Part shown: positions 16,457-22,878 of the stretch, piece by piece
Layout of the letters: the number at the start of each line of letters is the position of its first letter
Position numbering within the stretch: position 1 is the first letter of the stretch
Source: a virus
Virus record (IMG/VR): IMGVR_UViG_3300042292_000174
Span: 1 to 25,239 of that record
Length of the DNA: 25,239 nt
Reading direction: 5' to 3' (one strand)
Notes under the pieces: model-generated
Seen by the model: only the letters and a program-made list of their open reading frames with translations
Told to the model about the DNA's origin: nothing
The model's database searches: none
Position numbers and translations under genes: made by a program

Positions 16457-16996
16457 ATGCCAGTAATACTAACTTCTAGTGGTATACAATATTCTGATAG
16501 TACAACCACCACAACAAAACCATTCCCTATAGGTGCAAATACTATTTTTTGTCAGGCAGCAGCACCGACAAACTGGACGAGAATCAATCGAGATGACAAT
16601 TCCATGATCCGTGTTTTGACAACATCCGGTGGTACAACTGGTGGTACACATAATGTATCAACAGGAATAACCGGTTCACATGTTCCATCACATACACACT
16701 CGGCAACAACTGGTGGTATATCATCAGACCATACACATACCGTATCAGTTACAGGTCACAATCATACCAATTTAAGAACTGTTTCGGCCGCGGCAGGTAT
16801 TATGTATCAAACAGGTTCACAGATGGCATCATATTCCGCAGGTAATATGTATTGGAATACTTATTTGGGTTATCATAGTTACACAGTAGCATTAGATTCA
16901 TCACATACACACAGTGGAACAACTGTTGCAAACCCATCAGCAGCTAATTGGGTTCCGAAATATGTAGATTTTATTTTTTGTCAAAAAACTTCTTAA
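16457..16996 (+). CDS. Tail-collar/fibre-tip protein with HxH motifs, copy 2
   Basis: A 179-residue paralogue of its neighbours, beginning MPVILTSSGIQYSD and ending WVPKYVDFIFCQKTS. The collar segment is AAAPTNWTRINRDD. HxH pairs occur at His79/81, 92/94, 101/103 and 150/152, nearly the same register as copy 1. The central stretch (TNLRTVSAAAGIMYQTGSQM) is unrelated by eye to the same region in the other copies, as expected if that loop region contacts the receptor. AAGAG acts as the Shine-Dalgarno sequence 9 nt upstream. Confidence 0.8.
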   Translation: MPVILTSSGIQYSDSTTTTTKPFPIGANTIFCQAAAPTNWTRINRDDNSMIRVLTTSGGTTGGTHNVSTGITGSHVPSHTHSATTGGISSDHTHTVSVTGHNHTNLRTVSAAAGIMYQTGSQMASYSAGNMYWNTYLGYHSYTVALDSSHTHSGTTVANPSAANWVPKYVDFIFCQKTS

Positions 16997-17010
16997 TAGG
17001 AAACTAAAAA

Positions 17011-17616
17011 ATGCCGGTAACTTTGACAAATGCAGGAATACAATTTTCTGATGGTACATTTACTAATACAAATCCTATACCATCAGGAACACAAATGTTC
17101 TTTTTGATGGCGGCCGCTCCTTCTGGGTGGACAAAAATAGTAACAGATATAGCTAATGATAGAATATTAAGAATTAATACAACATCTGGTAGTGGCACAG
17201 GAGGAACATCTTCAACAACATCAGTGTCTACATTACCAGACCATACCCATACATTAGGCACAAATGATTTTGCATCAGTAACACACTCCCATACATTAAC
17301 AGCAGGTAATCATACACACTCATATCGTCAAATAACAAATGCACTAACAAATAATCAAGGAGGTCCGGGCACTGTAGGTGGGACTGGTGTTACTGGTATC
17401 GTGGACAATTCTCCATCTGGTTCAGCATGGACGAGTGATGCTTTTGGTGCGGGAGCCAAGAATCCAAATCCAGGTCAGGGGGCAGTAGCTGGGTCTGGTA
17501 TAACAGGTACATCAGGCGCTTCAACTAACCATACACATACACTAACAACAGGAACAGGCCCGAGTGTAAATTGGCAACCAAAATATATAGATAGTATACT
17601 TTGCAGTAAAAATTAG
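17011..17616 (+). CDS. Tail-collar/fibre-tip protein with HxH motifs, copy 3
   Basis: A 201-residue member of the trio, beginning MPVTLTNAGIQFSD and ending WQPKYIDSILCSKN. The collar segment is AAAPSGWTKIVTD, then ILRINTTSGSGTGGTS. HxH pairs lie at His78/80, 92/94, 101/103 and 174/176; the extra length lies in a Gly/Pro-rich loop between the third and fourth pairs (QGGPGTVGGTG, NPNPGQGAVAGS). A strong AGGAAA Shine-Dalgarno sequence precedes it. Of the three it is closest to generic collar proteins. Confidence 0.8.
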   Translation: MPVTLTNAGIQFSDGTFTNTNPIPSGTQMFFLMAAAPSGWTKIVTDIANDRILRINTTSGSGTGGTSSTTSVSTLPDHTHTLGTNDFASVTHSHTLTAGNHTHSYRQITNALTNNQGGPGTVGGTGVTGIVDNSPSGSAWTSDAFGAGAKNPNPGQGAVAGSGITGTSGASTNHTHTLTTGTGPSVNWQPKYIDSILCSKN

Positions 17617-17628
17617 GAGATAATTATA

Positions 17629-17997
17629 ATGGCCGAAGAATTAGTAACATCATATTTCTACAGAGATAACAAATCTTTTGGTGGAATATATCAATTTCCT
17701 CGAAATACAGATTTAGAATACATAAATTTACCACCAAACACAACTCTAATACCACCTCATTTTGAGATACCAACATGCAAAGAATCTGCATGGGATGAAG
17801 ATAAACAAGAATGGTACTTGAGAGATGTAGACTTTAGTTGGGCTGGTCTAAATATAAATAGTTACACAGGTCAATTGAATGAAGAACCAAGAAAAATACA
17901 CCCTAGAGCAGTAGATTTGACTCTTGTTAATAGGTTGCCTGGTGCTCCATTACCCGACGAATCTGTATATGAAAATTGCGAATTAATAGAATATTAG
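17629..17997 (+). CDS. Small accessory protein, possibly tail-fibre assembly factor
   Basis: A 122-residue soluble acidic protein, directly after the tip trio with a strong AGGAG Shine-Dalgarno sequence. Residues 5-50 (VTSYFYRDNKSFGGIYQFPR, then LPPNTTLIPPHFEIPTCKES) and AWDEDKQEWYLRD loosely resemble the start of tail-fibre assembly proteins, which often read ...PPNATxxxPPE...AVWDxxxxxW. No membrane segment or catalytic motif is visible. A chaperone that helps the neighbouring tips trimerise is an inference from position and this weak likeness; a structural role is equally possible. Confidence 0.6.
   Translation: MAEELVTSYFYRDNKSFGGIYQFPRNTDLEYINLPPNTTLIPPHFEIPTCKESAWDEDKQEWYLRDVDFSWAGLNINSYTGQLNEEPRKIHPRAVDLTLVNRLPGAPLPDESVYENCELIEY
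17853..17860 (+). promoter_or_regulatory. Possible internal late promoter TATAAATA
   Basis: A perfect late promoter word inside the 122-residue gene, about 147 nt before the four-Cys protein that starts at 18008. It could give that last gene before the terminator its own transcript, or be chance. Confidence 0.3.
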
Positions 17998-18007
17998 GAG
18001 AAGTGTC

Positions 18008-18328
18008 TTGAATGAATTGAAAGAAGTTATTACTTGTCCATTAGGAAGTAAATGTCATGAAATTAAAAATAACGAAATACATAGATGTGCTTGGCATGTA
18101 AAACTAGCTGGAATGAACCCGAATACGGGAGAATCTATAGATGAATATGGATGTGCTATGGTATGGATGCCGGTATTATTAATTGAAAATTCCCAACAAC
18201 AAAGAAGTACAGGCGCCGCAGTAGAATCATTTAGAAATGAAATGGTAAAATCTAATGAAGTTGGTCAACAATTATTATTAAATGCAGTTATTGATAAAAA
18301 AACCAAAGATATTAAATTGATAGAATGA
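18008..18328 (+). CDS. Four-cysteine conserved phage protein, unknown function
   Basis: A 106-residue protein that starts at TTG. The choice is supported by AGGAG at 17996-18000, 7 nt upstream, and by lack of an in-frame ATG before the conserved region. Cysteines at 10, 16, 27 and 49 (TCPLGSKCHEI, HRCAWHVKLAG, EYGCAMVWMPVL) with His17, 25 and 30 suggest a zinc or iron-sulfur site. The block NSQQQRSTGAAVESFRNEMV follows. I recall this pattern (CPLGxxC...IxRCxWY...CAxxWxPxLLIE...AAVESFR) in many phages and prophages without a known function. It is the only Cys-rich cytosol-type protein in a virion block and is the last gene before a terminator. Confidence 0.8.
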   Translation: MNELKEVITCPLGSKCHEIKNNEIHRCAWHVKLAGMNPNTGESIDEYGCAMVWMPVLLIENSQQQRSTGAAVESFRNEMVKSNEVGQQLLLNAVIDKKTKDIKLIE

Positions 18329-18351
18329 TATTATTGTTTTTATAATACTCT

Positions 18352-18387
18352 AAAACCTTCTCGCATAAATAAACGAGAAGGTTTTTT
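18352..18387 (+). terminator. Rho-independent terminator, perfect 12-bp stem
   Basis: The arms AAAACCTTCTCG (18352-18363) and CGAGAAGGTTTT (18374-18385) pair perfectly around a 10-nt loop and run into a six-T tract (18382-18387). The A-run on the left arm means it could act on both strands. It is the only strong hairpin terminator I found, 23 nt after the four-Cys gene, and it divides the block into two transcription units. Confidence 0.9.
18364..18371 (+). promoter_or_regulatory. Late promoter word CATAAATA inside the terminator loop
   Basis: The loop sequence is CATAAATAAA, a NATAAATA variant. If used, transcription would start in or near the right arm, about 30 nt before the ATG at 18406. 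The AGGG at 18396-18399 would be the Shine-Dalgarno sequence. Confidence 0.45.
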
Positions 18388-18405
18388 CATTTATAGGGTA
18401 CAAAC

Positions 18406-18927
18406 ATGCCTGTTGCATATTCGGACATTTTCTTAGCACAAGCAACCAAGTTTAATAAAACAATAACACTAAAAGATGATAATGGTAATGCAGTAAATCT
18501 TTCGGGTTATTCTGTGTTATCTTATGCAAAAAGGTCATACTATACTAACAGGGTTGCTTTAGTATTCAATGCCTCTATTTCTGATGCAAGTAATGGTATC
18601 ATAACATTATCTGCAAATTCATCTATTACTGCAAACATCGGGCCAGGTAAACTGGTTTATGATGTAATCATTTCTAATGCATCCACAGGTGATGCAGATA
18701 GAGTGATGGAAGGTACTGTATTTGTATCTCCATCTACTTCTAAAGGACCAGTTTATAGCGATTACTATTATTCATATGATACCACACAAGACTGTAATAC
18801 TGGTTGCAATCCATGTGGTAATAATAACACCAATAACATCTATACTAATAACATATATGCCGCAAATATCATTTTTGCAAATACAGATATGTTTAATGCA
18901 GATGTGGATGGTGGCATATATCAATAA
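18406..18927 (+). CDS. BppU-like Ig-fold virion protein with Cys/Asn-rich tail
   Basis: This protein has 173 residues. Residues about 12-112 show the fold seen at the N-terminus of baseplate upper proteins and many phage fibre connectors: FNKTITLKDDNGNAVNLSGY, VLSYAKRSYYTNRVA, NGIITLSANSSITANIGPGK and LVYDVIISNASTGDADRVME with GTVFVSPST. Such domains attach fibres to a baseplate. The tail differs: Cys130, Cys134 and Cys137 (DCNTGCNPCG), then Asn-rich NIYTNNIYAANIIFANT, which resembles the hexad style of the 700-residue fibre downstream. An AGGG lies before the ATG. It is the first gene after the terminator and opens the second fibre group. Confidence 0.72.
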   Translation: MPVAYSDIFLAQATKFNKTITLKDDNGNAVNLSGYSVLSYAKRSYYTNRVALVFNASISDASNGIITLSANSSITANIGPGKLVYDVIISNASTGDADRVMEGTVFVSPSTSKGPVYSDYYYSYDTTQDCNTGCNPCGNNNTNNIYTNNIYAANIIFANTDMFNADVDGGIYQ

Positions 18928-18930
18928 ATA
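18923..18930 (+). promoter_or_regulatory. Late promoter-like AATAAATA
   Basis: This word overlaps the TAA stop of the BppU-like gene (18925-18927) and lies 23 nt before the ATG of the 1183-residue fibre, leaving room for the AAGAAG Shine-Dalgarno sequence. The stop codon supplies part of the match. Confidence 0.4.
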
Positions 18931-18953
18931 TATGAGTTATAAGAAGTAATAAT

Positions 18954-21900
18954 ATGACAACATCAAATACACATATTTCAGAAATTCAGTTTAAAAGAAG
19001 TAGTGTTCCAAACGCTAGACCTACTTCATTGTTGCCTGGTGAACCAGCACTTAACTTATATGATGGTAAGATGTTTGTCCAATTGGTTAACGGTAAAGTC
19101 GTTAATATAGCAGCATCACCAATAGGTAATACTTATTATGTTTCTACATTTGGTTCAGATAATGATGATGGGTTAACTGCAAGTAGATCATTTAAGACAG
19201 TAAATCATGCTGCTAAAATTGCAGAACCCGGTGATTCTGTAGTTGTTGCTTCTGGTGTTTATATAGAAAAAACACCTATTCTAATTGCACAGAATGTACA
19301 GATACAAGGTGCGGGGGAAAGAAACTGTATTATACAACCAGAAGACCCTACAAAGGACGTATTTTGGGTAAATAATAATAGTTATGTAACTGGTTTTAAA
19401 TTTTTAGATCGTGCGAGTTCTGCTATTGCATTCCCAGATGAAATCGAAAGTGGGACAGCGAACGGAACAACCAATAATACAATAACCCTACCTTCAACAT
19501 CAGAAACAGTCGATAACTATTATATAGGTATGGAGATAACCATTACTAGTGGTAATGGTGCTAGTCTAATCTACAATAAAGACCTATGTGCTCGTGATGT
19601 TGGTTATATGGTAGATAGTGTTAGTTTTGATCTATTGTATGGTGGTAATCGTCAATCAATCCAATCTGGTGCTTATTATTATGGGTATGATGCAAATACC
19701 ACAGTAATTCCAGGTGAATTATATCAAACAGGTACAGCTTACGAACATTTAAAATTTATTGCTGGTCAAATTATTTTAGGTGAAACTGTAACAACATACC
19801 AGAATACTTATACACAAAATACCAGTCTAGGGTTTGGTACTGCATCGCAAGTTTCAAATATAGAAGATAGTATCGACAGTATTATTAACATTATTGATAA
19901 TGGTCCTAGTGTTGCGGGTCCAAAAATACCTATAAATTTAACCGCCAATACTAACACTAATGTGGCTAATGCGGCATTTATATTAAATGCCAATAGAACA
20001 TTTATGTCTGCCGAAATAGTGGCATTTATCAATTATGAATTCCCTGGATTCGTTTATGATAATAATTTATGTCAAAGAGATACTGGTTTAATTATTGATG
20101 CCATTACTCAAGATTTGTTATTTGATACAAACAGTCAATCAACCTTTGCTGGTCTACAATACTGGAGTCAAAATAATTATACAGGTGAAATAGAAAGTCA
20201 ATTAGATGTAACTATTGGCGCAATAAATTATGTTAAAAATTTATGTTCCAAAATAATTGTAAATGATGGCACAGGAACTCGATACCAAAACCTTCAACAA
20301 CAATATTATGGAGTTCTAATATACGATAAGGATATATGTGCTCGTGATGCTGGTTACATAGTTGATAGTATTAGTTTCGATTTAAAATACGGTGGCAACC
20401 GCCAAGCATTCCAATCTGGTGCTTATTATTATAATTATGACTCAACTTCAACAGCAATACCAGGTGAAATAGTAGAAACTATAGATGCACTCGAACACCT
20501 GAAAGTAATTACTGGTCAAATTATTCTAGGTCAGACAGTAACAACATACCAGAACACTTATACACAAAACACTAGTTTAGGTTTTGGTACTGCATCACAA
20601 GTTTCGACTGTGCAAGACAATATTGATATAATCATTAACATTATTGATAATGGTCCTAGTGTTGCTGGTCCAAAAAGACCAATCAATTTAACTGCTAACA
20701 GTAACCCTAATGTGGCCAATGCGGCATTTATATTAAATGCCAATAGAACTTTCATTGCTGCTGAATTAAATGCGTATGTCGGTAATACATTCCCATCATT
20801 CGTTTATGATGAAGAAGTTTGTGCTAGAGATACTGGTTTAATTGTTGACGCTATTGCACAAGATTTATTATTCGATAGTACAAGTCAATCAACTTTTTCT
20901 GGCATAAGATATTGGAACAAAAATAATTATACTGGTGATATTGAAAATGAGTTAGGTATAACTTACGATGCAATCAATTTCCTTAAAAGTTTATCTCAAA
21001 AAATTATACTTAATGATACATCAGGTACACGATACCAAACCGTATATACTCAACAGTTTGGTCCAGCTGCATCATCTTCTGAAGTTTCAGTTATTGGTAC
21101 AGATTTCGATTATCTAAACACTATCTTTATTGTAGATGGACCTAATGTTACTGATACTATCGTACCTAATAGTTTAGTTGCCAACACTGCGGCCACTGTA
21201 ACTAATGCATACAACTTACTACAACTTAACAAAAACTACCTAAAAGCAGAAACAGTTGCTTGGGTACAAGCAAATAAAATAAACTATTCATTTGATTCAG
21301 GTTCTCCAGCAGAAGTTACATTGATTAATTCTGACTTCAATGTTATTACTAATATTTTAGCTAACGGTACTGCTAACATAACCAGTACAATTGTACCGAA
21401 TAGTTTAACTGCAAATACCGATAAAACAGTAATTAATTCTTACAACCTTTTACAGAACAACAAAGAATATCTAAAGGCAGAAGCAATTGCTTGGGTAGAA
21501 TCAAATAAGTTTATGAACCGCGCTAATGTGGTTTCATATTCTGCAAACACAAAAACTATAACAATAGATAGAAATTGGGCAGTAAAACCAGACAATAATT
21601 GCGAATATTTTATTAGAATTCCTCTAAGAGATACACCAGCACCATTAAATCAAAGATATACTACATTTATTGTGGGTAGTCCATATATTTACAACTGTTC
21701 GTCAATTTCACCAGGTGGTACTGGTATCAAAGTTGACGGTAGTTTGGCTATGGGTAATAAAAGTATAGTATCTGCACAATTCACACAATTTAACTCTGGT
21801 GGAGATGGTATGCATATCCTGAACGATGGGTATGCACAGTTGGTTGGTATTTATGGGTTATTCTGTGATAGAGCATTTATAGCAGAAAGTGGTGGTACTG

Positions 21901-22505
21901 CATCATTAGGTAACTGTAACGTCAACTTCGGTAACTATGGTTTAGTATCAATAGGCAAAGGTGGTTTAGCAATGACTGCTAAATTAAGATTAGATACTGA
22001 AATTGCATCAAAAACATTATCAATTTATAATATAAGAACAAACCCAGAATTAAGTGTAAGAGCTCCTAAACCATACACCGGAATGGTTATGAAGGTGCAA
22101 AATGACCCAGATGCTAATGCATATTATATTGTGGAATCTGCAAATACTGTGGGAGATGTAACAACTGTAACCTTTGCTTTCAGAAATACAAAAGTATTCT
22201 TAGCTAATACTAATGTTTATTTCTATCAACAAAGTCAATTACGTGCTTCTGGACAAACATATGAATATGTTGGTGCAGGAATAGACATGCAACAAGTATT
22301 ACCAAAATACGGTGGTGTACAAGACGGAACTAAACAAACATTGGTAATTGATGAAGGGGTGGTTTATGCAACAGCAACAGACCAAAATGGTGATTTCATC
22401 GTATCTGATTTAACTATCAAACAAGCAACATCTGCTATAGTAGGAAGAACTTTTGAAAAAAGTTTATTTGCACAGATGACGCCATATATTTTGGCAATAC
22501 AATAA
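18954..22505 (+). CDS. Large beta-helix tail fibre with internal duplication
   Basis: This protein has 1183 residues. Residues 10-48 (IQFKRSSVPNARPTSLLPGE, then PALNLYDGKMFV) are an N-terminal module common to phage fibres. Residues about 62-155 (TYYVSTFGSDNDDGL, KTVNHAAKIAEPGDSVVVAS, NVQIQGAGERNCII) look like the start of a right-handed beta-helix. The helix is interrupted by about 650 residues of repeated A and B modules and resumes near 905 (YIYNCSSISPGGTGIKVDGS, FNSGGDGMHILNDGYAQLVG, LGNCNVNFGNYGLVSIGKGG), a segment I recall from cyanophage fibres. No catalytic site is recognisable, so depolymerase activity cannot be claimed. AAGAAG is the Shine-Dalgarno sequence. Confidence 0.82.
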   Translation: MTTSNTHISEIQFKRSSVPNARPTSLLPGEPALNLYDGKMFVQLVNGKVVNIAASPIGNTYYVSTFGSDNDDGLTASRSFKTVNHAAKIAEPGDSVVVASGVYIEKTPILIAQNVQIQGAGERNCIIQPEDPTKDVFWVNNNSYVTGFKFLDRASSAIAFPDEIESGTANGTTNNTITLPSTSETVDNYYIGMEITITSGNGASLIYNKDLCARDVGYMVDSVSFDLLYGGNRQSIQSGAYYYGYDANTTVIPGELYQTGTAYEHLKFIAGQIILGETVTTYQNTYTQNTSLGFGTASQVSNIEDSIDSIINIIDNGPSVAGPKIPINLTANTNTNVANAAFILNANRTFMSAEIVAFINYEFPGFVYDNNLCQRDTGLIIDAITQDLLFDTNSQSTFAGLQYWSQNNYTGEIESQLDVTIGAINYVKNLCSKIIVNDGTGTRYQNLQQQYYGVLIYDKDICARDAGYIVDSISFDLKYGGNRQAFQSGAYYYNYDSTSTAIPGEIVETIDALEHLKVITGQIILGQTVTTYQNTYTQNTSLGFGTASQVSTVQDNIDIIINIIDNGPSVAGPKRPINLTANSNPNVANAAFILNANRTFIAAELNAYVGNTFPSFVYDEEVCARDTGLIVDAIAQDLLFDSTSQSTFSGIRYWNKNNYTGDIENELGITYDAINFLKSLSQKIILNDTSGTRYQTVYTQQFGPAASSSEVSVIGTDFDYLNTIFIVDGPNVTDTIVPNSLVANTAATVTNAYNLLQLNKNYLKAETVAWVQANKINYSFDSGSPAEVTLINSDFNVITNILANGTANITSTIVPNSLTANTDKTVINSYNLLQNNKEYLKAEAIAWVESNKFMNRANVVSYSANTKTITIDRNWAVKPDNNCEYFIRIPLRDTPAPLNQRYTTFIVGSPYIYNCSSISPGGTGIKVDGSLAMGNKSIVSAQFTQFNSGGDGMHILNDGYAQLVGIYGLFCDRAFIAESGGTASLGNCNVNFGNYGLVSIGKGGLAMTAKLRLDTEIASKTLSIYNIRTNPELSVRAPKPYTGMVMKVQNDPDANAYYIVESANTVGDVTTVTFAFRNTKVFLANTNVYFYQQSQLRASGQTYEYVGAGIDMQQVLPKYGGVQDGTKQTLVIDEGVVYATATDQNGDFIVSDLTIKQATSAIVGRTFEKSLFAQMTPYILAIQ
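19575..21060 (+). repeat. Tandem 750-nt (250-residue) duplication in the beta-helix fibre
   Basis: Matching landmarks lie exactly 750 nt apart: TGT codons at 19587 and 20337, and GATACCAAA at 20281 and 21031. Each unit holds A, B, A', where A is C-x-RD-x-G-(Y/L)-(I/M/V)-x-D (Cys212, 373, 462, 623; intervals 161, 89, 161) and B is the PxxLxANxxxxVxNAxxxLxxNxxxxxAE type. Two more degenerate B modules follow at about 21081 and 21312, 231 nt apart. Confidence 0.88.
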
Positions 22506-22515
22506 GGAAAAACAC

Positions 22516-22878
22516 ATGGCCGTAAATGCAGATTTACCATTAAATACATTTAAAACATTAACACATGATATTACTACTACTGAAACTATAGTTTACACTT
22601 GTCCACCAGGTGTTACCACTGTTGTTTTATTGAGTCAAGTATCCAATATACATGCGTCTAATACATTTTTTGTTTCTGCATATATATCGAGGTATATTTC
22701 TTTCGAGACATATTCAACCACATATCTAGTTAAAAACGCCCCTATACCAACCAAAGATGCTGGTACATTATTAACTGGTAAATTAATTTTACAAGAAAAC
22801 GATAGACTTGTGGTATTTGGAAATGCATCAAACACCGCGCAGTTAGTAGTTTCATACCTAGAAACAGCCAATGCCTAA
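22516..22878 (+). CDS. Small all-beta virion protein
   Basis: A 120-residue protein reading as one beta sandwich: FKTLTHDITTTETIVYTCPP, GVTTVVLLSQVSNIHASNTF, KDAGTLLTGKLILQENDRLV, QLVVSYLETANA. I recall proteins of this pattern (ITTTPTTVYTAPAG...LLTGKLVLEAGD) among structural genes of marine T4-like phages, but no function is assigned. One cysteine, no membrane segment. AAGGAA precedes the ATG by 6 nt, and the stop overlaps the next gene by 8 nt, so its product is probably made with and used beside the 700-residue fibre. Confidence 0.75.
   Translation: MAVNADLPLNTFKTLTHDITTTETIVYTCPPGVTTVVLLSQVSNIHASNTFFVSAYISRYISFETYSTTYLVKNAPIPTKDAGTLLTGKLILQENDRLVVFGNASNTAQLVVSYLETANA

Noticed and set aside
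15914-17616. Diversity-generating retroelement target (variable tips in tandem)
   Set aside because: No reverse transcriptase or template repeat is seen, and differences between copies are not limited to adenines.
19808-20755. Two similar antisense open frames (19808-20032 and 20558-20755)
   Set aside because: They are exactly 750 nt apart, as expected for shadows of the duplicated sense module, and have no ribosome site.
18954-22505. Polysaccharide depolymerase
   Set aside because: The beta-helix alone is not enough; I see no paired acidic catalytic residues that I could support.
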